The translations under genes and the position numbers were made by a program. From Asanoa ishikariensis (GTDB taxonomy: Bacteria > Actinomycetota > Actinomycetes > Mycobacteriales > Micromonosporaceae): a DNA stretch of 64,000 nucleotides. Positions 8,135 through 15,808 of the stretch are shown in pieces. The notes under the pieces are model-generated. The model saw nothing but the letters and a program-made list of their open reading frames with translations, was not told the origin of the DNA and made no database searches. Where the stretch lies: contig NZ_FNQB01000001.1 in NCBI RefSeq assembly GCF_900107455.1, positions 372,001-436,000 of the forward strand. The letters run 5' to 3'. How positions within the stretch are numbered: position 1 is the first letter of the stretch; the number at the start of each line of letters is the position of its first letter.

Positions 8135-9250
8135 TCATGACTGCCTGTGCGTGGCCATCACGGCGAGGGCACGCAGCGCGGCGTCGGCGGTGCCGTCGAT
8201 CGACGCACCGTCCAGCGCGGCGAGCGCAATATCGACCCGATTGTCGATCATCGCTTCGACCGTGGCCACCGCGCCAGTATCGGTGACGATCTCCGCGATG
8301 CCGGTGAGGTCGGCTGAGTCGGTGCGGGTCAGTTGGGCCGCCTGCGCCGGTGTGGCCAGCCGCCGCGCCAGCAGGAGCAGCGCGGTCGGCTTGCCGGTGC
8401 GCAGGTCGTCGCCGGCCGGCTTGCCGGTCACCGCCGGGTCGCCGAACACGCCGAGCAGGTCGTCGCAGAGCTGGAACGCCTCGCCGACGGCGGCCCCGTA
8501 GCGCTGGTAGGCGTCGGTGACCTGATCGCCGTGGCCGGCCAGGGCCGCGCCGAAGAGCAGCGGCCGGGTGACCGTGTAGCCGGCGGTCTTGAGCCGGGCG
8601 ACGCGCAGCGCCCGGTCGACTGACCAGCGGTCCGGCTCGGCGTCGCCGAGCACGTCGAGATATTGCCCGGCGATGGCCTCGACCCGCATCTCGTCGTAGA
8701 CCTGCCGGGCCGCCAACAGGGCCGCCGCCGGCACCTCGGCCTGCGCCAGCAGCCGGTCGGCCCAGACCAGGCACAGGTCGCCGACCAGCACGGCGCCTGC
8801 GGTGCCGAACCGGTCGGCCGGGCCGCGCCGCCCGGCCCGGACGTGCTGGGCCGCGAGCACCTGGTGCGCGGTCGGCCGGCCGCGCCGGGTGGCGGAGCCG
8901 TCCATCACGTCGTCGTGGATCAGCGCGAAGGCGTGCAGAAGCTCGAGAGCGGCGAACGCGGGAAGCACCGGGTCCACCGCGGGCTCGGGACCGGCAACGC
9001 CGCGCCAACCCCAGTGTGCGAACGTCGGCCGCAGGCGCTTGCCGCCGGCCAGCACGCTGTCGCGAGCCAGCGCCGCGAACGGGCGCAAGGCGGCATCGGT
9101 GGACTCGAGGATGGCGGATTCGTGCCGGAGGAAGTTGGCGAGAGTGGTGTCGACCGCGGCGCGGAGCCGCCCATCACCCGGCGGAGAGATCCGCTGCGGG
9201 GGAGGGCACCGGACGTCGCGGATGTCCCCCACGAGCGTGTCGTTGGCCAC
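8135..9250 (-). CDS. crtE: Geranylgeranyl (polyprenyl) diphosphate synthase
   Basis: 371 residues. Trans-prenyltransferase family: the first aspartate-rich motif is DDVMD (113-117) and the second is LCDDLLGVFGD (DD at 263-264). KRLRP (71-75) binds the diphosphate. It makes the C20 substrate for phytoene synthase. It is the first gene of the leftward crtE-crtI-idi-merR operon; the promoter must lie in the 68 bp that separate it from crtB. The exact chain length is inferred from context. Confidence 0.92.
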   Translation of the reverse strand: MANDTLVGDIRDVRCPPPQRISPPGDGRLRAAVDTTLANFLRHESAILESTDAALRPFAALARDSVLAGGKRLRPTFAHWGWRGVAGPEPAVDPVLPAFAALELLHAFALIHDDVMDGSATRRGRPTAHQVLAAQHVRAGRRGPADRFGTAGAVLVGDLCLVWADRLLAQAEVPAAALLAARQVYDEMRVEAIAGQYLDVLGDAEPDRWSVDRALRVARLKTAGYTVTRPLLFGAALAGHGDQVTDAYQRYGAAVGEAFQLCDDLLGVFGDPAVTGKPAGDDLRTGKPTALLLLARRLATPAQAAQLTRTDSADLTGIAEIVTDTGAVATVEAMIDNRVDIALAALDGASIDGTADAALRALAVMATHRQS

Positions 9251-9280
9251 GAGGCCGAGCGTACCCTAGACTTACGAGTT

Positions 9281-9308
9281 GCGTCGATTGCTGAGTCGAT
9301 TTCGACGC
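9281..9308. promoter_or_regulatory. Candidate operator in the divergent crtE/crtB spacer
   Basis: GCGTCGA (9281-9287) and TCGACGC (9302-9308) form a 7-bp inverted repeat with a 14-bp spacer. Overlapping it are two direct copies of GTCGATT at 9283 and 9295, spaced 12 bp. The element ends one base before the crtB ribosome site (GGGAGG, 9309-9314), so a bound protein could block both directions. Binding by the nearby MerR-B12 protein is an inference. Confidence 0.45.
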
Positions 9309-9318
9309 GGGAGGCGTG

Positions 9319-10260
9319 ATGGACCACCTGCTTGCGGCGTCCTACGAACGCTGCCGTGACCTGCACAAACAACACGGTCGCACGTACTATCTCGCGACCC
9401 GGCTGCTGCCCGCATGGAAACGACGACACGTGCACGCGCTCTACGGCTTCACCCGCTACGCGGACGAGATCGTCGACCGCACCGACGACCTGGCGCCGGC
9501 CGACCGCGCCGCCGAGCTCGCCAAGTGGTCCGAGCGGTTCGTCGCCGGCCTGCACGGCGCGCCCGTCGACGACCCCCTGCTGCCCGCCGTGCTGCACACC
9601 ATCGCCGTCTTCGACCTCGACCGCGACGACTTCGCCAGCTTCCTGCGCAGCATGGCCATGGATCTGACGGTCACCGACTACGCCACCTACGAAGACCTGC
9701 TCGACTACATGGAGGGCTCGGCGGCGGTGATCGGCACGATGATGCTGCCGATCCTGGGCAGTTCGGACCCGGGTCTCGCCCGGGGGCCGGCCCGCCAGCT
9801 CGGCCTCGCCTTCCAGCTCACCAACTTCATCCGCGACGTCGGCGAGGATCTCGGCCGGGGCCGGACCTACCTGCCCGACGAGGACCTCGAGAAGTTCGGC
9901 GTCACGCGGGCCGACCTCGCCGGCGCGGTCACCCGCCGCGCCGCGACGCCACCGATCAAGAACCTCATCGCGTACGAGGTGGAACGCGCCCGCTTGCACT
10001 ACGCCGCGGCCGCGCCCGGCGTGGGGATGCTCGCGTCCGGGTCCCGCGCCTGCATCCGGGCCGCCTACACGCTCTACGGCGGGATCCTCGACGAGGTGGT
10101 CGCCGCCGACTACGACGTCTTCGTGCGGCGCGCGACGGTGCCCAACCGCCGCCGTGCGGCGGTGGCCGCCCGCGCGCTGCTGGCCGGCGCGAACAGCCCG
10201 ATCGTCGTGCCGCCGAGCAACCTGCGCACGGTGTCCCGTGCTCCGGTCGAGGTCGCCTGA
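9319..10260 (+). CDS. crtB: Phytoene/squalene synthase family enzyme
   Basis: 313 residues from ATG 9319 (GGGAGG at 9309-9314; GTG 9316 would be too close). It condenses two GGPP to phytoene. Class I prenyl synthase motifs are present: DEIVD (49-53) and RDVGED (172-177), with the flanking TNFIRDVGEDLGRGRTYLP stretch typical of CrtB. The stop and the next start overlap as TGATG, coupling it to the photolyase gene. Context with crtE, crtI and idi favours phytoene synthase over squalene synthase. Confidence 0.93.
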   Translation: MDHLLAASYERCRDLHKQHGRTYYLATRLLPAWKRRHVHALYGFTRYADEIVDRTDDLAPADRAAELAKWSERFVAGLHGAPVDDPLLPAVLHTIAVFDLDRDDFASFLRSMAMDLTVTDYATYEDLLDYMEGSAAVIGTMMLPILGSSDPGLARGPARQLGLAFQLTNFIRDVGEDLGRGRTYLPDEDLEKFGVTRADLAGAVTRRAATPPIKNLIAYEVERARLHYAAAAPGVGMLASGSRACIRAAYTLYGGILDEVVAADYDVFVRRATVPNRRRAAVAARALLAGANSPIVVPPSNLRTVSRAPVEVA

Positions 10261-11456
10261 TGCGCACGGCCGTCGTGCTGTTCACCCGGGACCTGCGGGT
10301 GCACGACAACCCGGCGTTGGCCGCCGCGTGCGCCAACGCCGAGCGGGTCGTGCCGTTGTTCGTGTTCGACCCCGCCTTGGCCGGCCGGTCGCCCAACCGC
10401 GACCGGTTCCTGCACCAGTGCGTCGCGGATCTGCGTGGCGTGTTGCGCGACCGGGACAGCGACCTGGTCGTGCGCCAGGGCGACCCGGTCGCGGAGACGG
10501 TCCGGCTGGCCGGCGAGGTCGGCGCCGAAGGTATCGCCGCCGCGGCTGACGTGAGCACCTACGCCCGGCGGCGGGAACGCCGGCTGAGCGCCGAGGGTGA
10601 GCGGCAAGGGCTGTCCGTGCGGTTCTTCCCCGGACTGACCATCGTGGACCCCGGGACGCTCAAGCCGGGCGGAGGCGACCACTACCGGGTGTTCTCGCCA
10701 TATCACCGGGCGTGGATCGCGGCCAAGTGGCGCGAGCAGGTGGACCTGCCGAAGAAGGTGCCGCTGCCGTCCGGTGTCGCGGTCGGCCGGCTGCCGGCCG
10801 AGCCCGCCGGCGAGTCGCCCGATGCCACCCGGGGCGGCGAGACGGTGGCCCGGCAACGCCTGCGCGGCTGGCTCGGCGAGGTCGAGCACTACGACGACGG
10901 ACACAACGACCTGGCCGGCGACCGCACCTCACGGCTCAGCCCATACTTGCGCTTCGGTTGCCTGTCCCCGTTGGAGGTCGCGCACGCCGCGCTGGGCCGG
11001 CCCGCCCACGACCCGTTCGTCCGCCAGCTCTGCTGGCGCGACTTCTACTACCAGGTCGCGTACGCGTTCCCGGAGCTCGGTCGCAAGGCCTACCGGCGCG
11101 GGGCGACCGAGAGCTGGCAGGACGACGACGCCGGCTTCCGGAGCTGGGCCGAGGGTCGCACCGGCGTGCCCATTGTGGACGCCGGCATGCACCAGCTTCG
11201 CCGGGAAGGCTGGATGCACAACCGCGCCCGGCTCGTCACCGCGTCCTACCTGACCAAGGATCTCGGCATCGACTGGCGGCGCGGCCAGAACGAGTTCTAC
11301 CGCTGGCTCATCGACGGCGACCTGCCCAACAACTCCGGCAACTGGCAGTGGGTCGCGGGCACGGGCAACGACACCCGGCCGTACCGCAAGTTCAACCCCG
11401 AGCGCCAGCGCGAGCGGTACGACCCGGACGGGTCCTACGTGGAGCGTTATGCCTGA
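10260..11456 (+). CDS. phr: Deoxyribodipyrimidine photolyase, C-terminally short
   Basis: 398 residues from ATG 10260, overlapping the crtB stop by one base. The N-terminal antenna domain begins AVVLFTRDLRVHDNPAL. The FAD-binding region is clear: GRTGVPIVDAGMHQLRREG, MHNRARLVTASYLTKDL, DGDLPNNSGNWQWVAGTG and RKFNPERQRERYDPDG. Light-driven repair of cyclobutane dimers is the family role, and photolyase genes commonly join light-induced carotenoid clusters. The protein stops at DGSYVERYA, just where homologues continue with a VPEL-type tail of about 40-50 residues. The stop lies inside the overlap with the convergent downstream gene. Confidence 0.88.
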   Translation: MRTAVVLFTRDLRVHDNPALAAACANAERVVPLFVFDPALAGRSPNRDRFLHQCVADLRGVLRDRDSDLVVRQGDPVAETVRLAGEVGAEGIAAAADVSTYARRRERRLSAEGERQGLSVRFFPGLTIVDPGTLKPGGGDHYRVFSPYHRAWIAAKWREQVDLPKKVPLPSGVAVGRLPAEPAGESPDATRGGETVARQRLRGWLGEVEHYDDGHNDLAGDRTSRLSPYLRFGCLSPLEVAHAALGRPAHDPFVRQLCWRDFYYQVAYAFPELGRKAYRRGATESWQDDDAGFRSWAEGRTGVPIVDAGMHQLRREGWMHNRARLVTASYLTKDLGIDWRRGQNEFYRWLIDGDLPNNSGNWQWVAGTGNDTRPYRKFNPERQRERYDPDGSYVERYA

Positions 11457-12550
11457 ACGACGGCCATGACCGCGTTCTCGAGCTCGTCGATCCGGTCGAA
11501 GTCCGCCAGGTGCCGGGTGACGAAGCTGATCGCGAGGTCCGCACTGGGCAGGGCGTAGCCGCAACTGCCGCCGATGCCGCCCATGCCGAAGCTGCCGTCG
11601 TCTTCGATCTGGAAGCCCAGAGACCACTTCACCGAGCGGTCCAGCAGTAGGTCCGGCCCGTCGTGCTGGACCCGAATCATCTCCGCCACGGCCTCGGTGC
11701 TCAGGATCCGCCGGCTGTCGAGCACGCCGCCGGCGAGCATTCCCTGGTAGAACCGGACGACCGCGTGCGCTGTGGCGTGCAGGTTGACTGCCGGCACGTC
11801 GGTCTGCCGCCACAGTGGACCGTTGAGCACGGAGAGGTCGCGGCAGCCGTCCGGGTTGGCCAGGCCGCGGTGCCGCAGGCTGCCGGGCGCACCGACCGAG
11901 GTCGTCGGCCAGTCGGGAGCACCGAACATCAGGTCGGCGACCTCGGCCCGACCGCCCGCACCGAACGCCAGGTCGAGGTGCCACGGCCCGGCTACCTCGT
12001 CGGTCAGGAACCGGCCGATCGGCCGGCCGTCGACCCGGCGCACCAGCTCGCCGACGAGGTGGCCGTAGGTCAGCGCGTGCTCGGCGGCCGTGCTACCCGG
12101 CGTCCACATGGGAGGCGTTGCGGCGAGGTCGGCGGCGAGGGTGGCCCAGTCTGCCCAGGCGTCCGGCGGGCGAGGGGTCAGGAAGGCCGGGCGCCCGGCG
12201 GTGTGCGCGAGCACGTGCCGGACCGTCGTGCCGTCGTCGGGGAACTCCGGCCAGTGCCGGTGCACCGGGTCGTCGAGCCCGACCCGCCCGCGGTCGACCA
12301 GGATCATCAGGCAAGCGGCGGCGAACGGCTTGCTCACCGAATAGACGGCGACCGCGGTGTCCGGCGTCCACGGGTGCTGGCGGGCGTCGTCGCGCCAGCC
12401 GCCGACCAGGTCGACCACGACCCGGCCGGCGCGCACGACGGCGACGCCCGCGCCGGTGTCCCGGCCGTCGGCGAAGAAGCTCTCGAAGACCTGGCGAACC
12501 GATGTGAAATCCGGGTCGGTGTGGCCGGTCACCTGCGACATGGCCGCCAC
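11447..12550 (-). CDS. Serine hydrolase, class C beta-lactamase/esterase family
   Basis: 367 residues, with possible starts at ATG 12550 or 12541 (Met4). The active-site SxxK is SVSK (Ser71, Lys74) and the second motif is YGH (Tyr162). No export signal is seen, so a cytoplasmic esterase or EstB-like enzyme is more likely than a true beta-lactamase. It overlaps the photolyase gene tail to tail by 10 bp. Confidence 0.85.
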   Translation of the reverse strand: MAAMSQVTGHTDPDFTSVRQVFESFFADGRDTGAGVAVVRAGRVVVDLVGGWRDDARQHPWTPDTAVAVYSVSKPFAAACLMILVDRGRVGLDDPVHRHWPEFPDDGTTVRHVLAHTAGRPAFLTPRPPDAWADWATLAADLAATPPMWTPGSTAAEHALTYGHLVGELVRRVDGRPIGRFLTDEVAGPWHLDLAFGAGGRAEVADLMFGAPDWPTTSVGAPGSLRHRGLANPDGCRDLSVLNGPLWRQTDVPAVNLHATAHAVVRFYQGMLAGGVLDSRRILSTEAVAEMIRVQHDGPDLLLDRSVKWSLGFQIEDDGSFGMGGIGGSCGYALPSADLAISFVTRHLADFDRIDELENAVMAVVQA

Positions 12551-12562
12551 TCTAGGGCTTTA

Positions 12563-13930
12563 ATGGGATGCGTGGCACAGCGTGTGGACGTCGTCGTGGT
12601 GGGTCTTGGCGTCGGTGGCGAGGAGGTCGCCGGCAAGCTCGCGGAGGCCGGGCTCGCTGTCGTCGGCATCGAGAGCAACCTGGTCGGCGGTGAGTGCCCG
12701 TACTGGGGGTGCGTGCCGAGCAAGATGATGATCCGGGGTGGCAACGCGCTGGAAGAGGCGCGCCGGGTCGCCAAGCTGGCGGGCTCGGCGACGGTGCACC
12801 CCGACTGGACGCCGATCGCCAAGCGGATCCGCGAGGAGGCGACGGACGACTGGGACGACACGGTCGCGGTCGACCGGTTCGTCGGCAAGGGCGGCCGGTT
12901 CGTCCGTGGGTACGCCGCGTTGACCGGCCCCCGCACGGTCACGGTCGCCGACCAGGAGTTCGAGGCGACCCGCGCCATCGTGATCGGCACGGGCGCCGCA
13001 CCGTCGGCACCGCCGATCGAGGGCCTGGCCGGCACCCCCTACTGGACCAACCGCGAGGCGATCGAGGTCGAAGACCTGCCGGTCTCGCTCATCGTCCTCG
13101 GTGGCGGCGCCATCGGTGTGGAGCTCGCCCAGGTGTTCGCCCGGTTCGGGGTGCGGGTGACCGTGGTCGAGTCGGCCGACCGGCTCGTGCCGATCGAGGA
13201 GCCCGAGGCGTCGGCGCAGGTCAGGACGGCGCTCGAGGCCGACGGCGTGGTCGTGCACACCGGCATGCATGCGAGTCGGGTGCTGCACAGCGAGGCCGAG
13301 GGCTTCGCGGTCGAGATCGGCCAGGGCGCGCCCGCGGTCACCGGCGACCGGCTCCTGGTCGCCACCGGCCGGCGGGCCCGGATCGCCGACCTGGGCCTGG
13401 AGACCGTGGGGCTGGACGAGACGGCGCGCTGGCTGGAGACCGACGACCGGATGCGGGCCGCCGACGGCATCTGGGCGGTCGGCGACGTGACGGGTCGAGG
13501 CGCCTTCACCCACATGGCGATGTACGAGGCCGGGGTCGCGATCCGCGACATCCTCGGTCAGGAAGGCCCGCCGGCCGACTATCGCGCGGTGCCCCGGGTG
13601 ACGTTCACGGATCCGGAACTGGGCTCCGTCGGCCTGACGGAAGCGGAAGCCCGCGACCGCGGGATGAGCGTCCGAGTAGGACTGACGGACATCACCACGT
13701 CGTCCCGAGGCTGGATCCACAAGGAAGGCAACGCCGGCCTGATCAAACTGGTCGCCGACGGCGAGGTCCTGGTCGGCGCGACGTCAGTAGGCCCAACCGG
13801 CGGCGAGGTCCTCAGCATGCTGACGCTAGCGGTCCACGCCCGCGTGCCCTTGGCTCAACTGCGCAGCATGATCTACGCCTACCCCACCTTCCACCGAGCC
13901 GTAGAAGACGCCCTCCGCAACCTCGCCTAG
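12563..13930 (+). CDS. Pyridine nucleotide-disulfide oxidoreductase family flavoprotein
   Basis: 455 residues from ATG 12563 (AGGG 5 nt upstream); GTG 12572 is an alternative. FAD fold VVVGLGVGGEEVAGKLAEAG, redox pair GGECPYWGCVPSK (Cys45, Cys50), NAD(P) fold VLGGGAIGVELAQVFARFG, and IWAVGDVTGRGAFTHMA binding the flavin. The arrangement matches dihydrolipoamide dehydrogenase/mercuric reductase relatives. The C-terminal dimer domain has YAYPTFHRAVEDAL in place of the HxxHPTxxE catalytic motif, so it is not a standard lipoamide dehydrogenase. The substrate is unknown. It overlaps the Uma2 gene stop by 4 bp. Confidence 0.87.
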   Translation: MGCVAQRVDVVVVGLGVGGEEVAGKLAEAGLAVVGIESNLVGGECPYWGCVPSKMMIRGGNALEEARRVAKLAGSATVHPDWTPIAKRIREEATDDWDDTVAVDRFVGKGGRFVRGYAALTGPRTVTVADQEFEATRAIVIGTGAAPSAPPIEGLAGTPYWTNREAIEVEDLPVSLIVLGGGAIGVELAQVFARFGVRVTVVESADRLVPIEEPEASAQVRTALEADGVVVHTGMHASRVLHSEAEGFAVEIGQGAPAVTGDRLLVATGRRARIADLGLETVGLDETARWLETDDRMRAADGIWAVGDVTGRGAFTHMAMYEAGVAIRDILGQEGPPADYRAVPRVTFTDPELGSVGLTEAEARDRGMSVRVGLTDITTSSRGWIHKEGNAGLIKLVADGEVLVGATSVGPTGGEVLSMLTLAVHARVPLAQLRSMIYAYPTFHRAVEDALRNLA

Positions 13931-14463
13931 AAAATCTCGGCCGGATCGATCCGAAGTGGGAACGGGAAATTGGACCGCCAGACGTCGCCCGGATGGAGCA
14001 CGGCGCGGTCCGCGTATCTGTCGTCGTTCCCCAGGTGCAGGATCGTGAGCGACTGATCGCGGCGGTCGGCGATCCAGTACTCGGGGATCTTGAAGCGAGC
14101 GTAATAGTCCCGCTTGATGACGAGATCGTTGCTGGCGTTGGAGGGTGAGACGACCTCGACGACGAGCAGGGTCTCGTATGGTCGCGCGCCCGGTGCATTG
14201 CCCTTCAGCACTTCCTGCGGGAGGACGACCAGATCAGGAATGAAGTAGTTGTGCTCGTTGGCATAGACGCCGACACCTTCGACCACCCGCAGGTGCCGTG
14301 GAGCCTGGTCGTAAAGACGATCACGCAGGTTCGCGGTCGCCACCGCGTGTGGAAGCGGCGGAGGAGGCGTCACCAGGAGGCTCCCGTTGAAGATCTCGCG
14401 CCGATTGCCATCGTCTGGCATGTCAAAGAGCGCATCGACGGAGTAGGGAGTTGTCACTGTCAC
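13927..14463 (-). CDS. Uma2 family protein (DUF820, PD-(D/E)XK-like nuclease fold)
   Basis: 178 residues. Family features are the N-terminal GNRREIFNGSLLVTPPP, the central YFIPDLVVL with the core Asp, and TLLVVEVVSPSNASNDLVIKRDYY with the Glu and Lys of the nuclease-like site. Uma2 proteins are widespread in Actinobacteria and Cyanobacteria, often in many copies, and their function is largely unknown. It lies tail to tail with the flavoprotein gene and head to head with the LacI gene. No antitoxin-like partner is adjacent. Confidence 0.82.
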   Translation of the reverse strand: MTVTTPYSVDALFDMPDDGNRREIFNGSLLVTPPPPLPHAVATANLRDRLYDQAPRHLRVVEGVGVYANEHNYFIPDLVVLPQEVLKGNAPGARPYETLLVVEVVSPSNASNDLVIKRDYYARFKIPEYWIADRRDQSLTILHLGNDDRYADRAVLHPGDVWRSNFPFPLRIDPAEIF

Positions 14464-14560
14464 GCCTCCTTTCTACGGGTTCAGCGTTGCATCTGCGTTT
14501 GATCGATTACAACCTGTGGATAACCCGGGCCTGTCGGGGTCGGACAAACGGCTGTCATGT

Positions 14561-14584
14561 TTTTGCAAAACGATGACGTACCCT
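14561..14584 (+). promoter_or_regulatory. Candidate leaderless promoter and palindrome before the LacI gene
   Basis: TTTTGCAAAA (14561-14570) is a perfect 10-bp palindrome. TACCCT (14579-14584) fits a -10 box 6 nt before GTG 14591, as expected for a leaderless transcript; no ribosome site precedes that start. No good -35 box is seen at 17 bp. The palindrome could be an autoregulatory site, but it does not match the GAGCGCTC type seen elsewhere. Confidence 0.4.
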
Positions 14585-14590
14585 TGCGCC

Positions 14591-15598
14591 GTGACCAGAC
14601 GACTGACCGAGGTCGCGCGCAAGGCCGGCGTCAGCGAGGCGACCGTGAGCCGGGTGCTCAACGGTCGTGACGGCGTCTCCGAGTCGACGCGCACCGCGGT
14701 GCTCACCGCCCTCGACGTGCTCGGCTACGAGCGCCCGACGAAGCTGCGCGGCGAGCGCGCCCGGCTCGTCGGCCTTGTGCTGCCCGAGCTGCAGAACCCC
14801 ATTTTCCCCGCCCTCGCCGAGGTGGTGACCGGCTCGCTCGCGCAGCGCGGCCTGACCCCGGCCCTCTGTGCCCGCACCATCGGCGGCATCTCGGAGCCCG
14901 ACTACGTCGACATGCTGCTCGACCACCAGGTCTCCGGCGTCATCTTCGCCGGCGGCTCGTACGCGTTGGCCGACGCCAAGCACGACCACTACCGCCAGCT
15001 CACCGACCGCGGCCTGCCCGTGGTGCTGGTCAACGCGGGCGTCGACGAACTGCCGTTCCCCCGGGTCTCCACCGACGACGCGGTCGCGGTCGAGCAGGCC
15101 TTCGGTCACCTGCGCTCCCTGGGCCACGAGAACATCGGCCTGGTGCTGGGTCCCGAGGACCACGTCCCGTCCCGGCGCAAGCTCGCGGCGATGGTCGAAG
15201 CCGCCGGCTGGGGTCCGGAGGAGCAGAACACCTGGGTCGGGCGCACCACCTTCTCGATGGAGAGCGCCCGGGTCGCGGCCACCAAGCTGATCGACAAGGG
15301 TGCGACCGGGCTGATCTGCGCGAGTGACGTGATCGCCCTGGGCACCATCCGGGCCGTACGACGGCTCGGCAAGCAGGTGCCCGACGACATCTCGGTGATC
15401 GGCTACGACGACTCGGGCCTGATGACCTGCACCGACCCGCCGCTCACGACGATCCGCCAGCCGATCGAGATGATGGGCCAGGCGGCCGTCGACATCCTCG
15501 TCAACCAGATCGAGGGTGCCGGCGTCAACACCGACGAGCTTCTTTTCGAGCCGGAGTTGGTGGTGCGCGGGTCGACAGGCCCGGCCAGCTCGCGCTGA
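14591..15598 (+). CDS. LacI-family transcriptional regulator
   Basis: 335 residues from GTG 14591. The helix-turn-helix begins almost at once (LTEVARKAGVSEATVSRVLNG), so the in-frame ATG at 14573 and the longer frame upstream are less likely. The periplasmic-binding-like sensor domain spans about 60-330 (LVGLVLPELQNPIFPALAE ... ISVIGYDDSGLMTCTDPPLT). It lies directly before the sugar importer operon and is followed by its own terminator. By position it should repress the importer through the TGGGAGCGCTCCCA palindrome at 15651; the effector is probably an alpha-linked oligosaccharide. Confidence 0.9.
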   Translation: MTRRLTEVARKAGVSEATVSRVLNGRDGVSESTRTAVLTALDVLGYERPTKLRGERARLVGLVLPELQNPIFPALAEVVTGSLAQRGLTPALCARTIGGISEPDYVDMLLDHQVSGVIFAGGSYALADAKHDHYRQLTDRGLPVVLVNAGVDELPFPRVSTDDAVAVEQAFGHLRSLGHENIGLVLGPEDHVPSRRKLAAMVEAAGWGPEEQNTWVGRTTFSMESARVAATKLIDKGATGLICASDVIALGTIRAVRRLGKQVPDDISVIGYDDSGLMTCTDPPLTTIRQPIEMMGQAAVDILVNQIEGAGVNTDELLFEPELVVRGSTGPASSR

Positions 15599-15607
15599 CC
15601 TGCGTCG

Positions 15608-15639
15608 ATGGGGCGGACCTGTACGGTCCGCCCCATTTT
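15608..15639 (+). terminator. Rho-independent terminator after the LacI gene
   Basis: ATGGGGCGGACC (15608-15619) and GGTCCGCCCCAT (15625-15636) form a perfect 12-bp stem around TGTAC, followed by TTT. It separates the regulator transcript from the importer operon. Confidence 0.85.
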
Positions 15640-15650
15640 CATGCCGATAC

Positions 15651-15664
15651 TGGGAGCGCTCCCA
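15651..15664. promoter_or_regulatory. LacI-type operator upstream of the sugar ABC operon
   Basis: TGGGAGCGCTCCCA is a perfect 14-bp palindrome. It matches the consensus known for CebR-type LacI regulators of glucan-oligosaccharide uptake in Streptomyces. It lies 52 bp after the LacI gene and 145 bp before the binding-protein start. Confidence 0.85.
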
Positions 15665-15700
15665 AGAAAAGTCTTGTTTTTTCTGAGACCAGTCGGCTTC

Positions 15701-15729
15701 TTGCGAGAGCTAGTTCGGCTTTGTATCGT
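15701..15729 (+). promoter_or_regulatory. Candidate sigma-70-type promoter of the sugar ABC operon
   Basis: TTGCGA (15701-15706) and TATCGT (15724-15729) have a 17-bp spacer. The predicted start would leave a leader of about 70 nt to ATG 15809. The operator lies about 37 bp upstream of the -35 box, so a second promoter nearer the operator is also possible. Confidence 0.45.
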
Positions 15730-15808
15730 CATCGCCACGAAACATGCACGTACGAGAGCCACATCACACCCGAGACTCCTCGCTCCACCCAGGAAGGGCG
15801 TTCACCTC

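Noticed and set aside
6751-8286. Long plus-strand open frame antisense to crtI and crtE
   Set aside because: It mirrors strongly supported genes, has low-complexity Gly/Arg/Val-rich content and no family motif. It is an effect of high GC at third codon positions.
5119-11456. Complete pathway to a cyclised carotenoid
   Set aside because: No lycopene cyclase or ketolase gene is in the block; the genes present account for lycopene-type products only.
11663-12562. N-terminal extension of the flavoprotein reductase by 300 codons
   Set aside because: The stretch is antisense to the serine hydrolase gene, has no recognisable domain, and ATG 12563 has its own ribosome site directly before the FAD motif.
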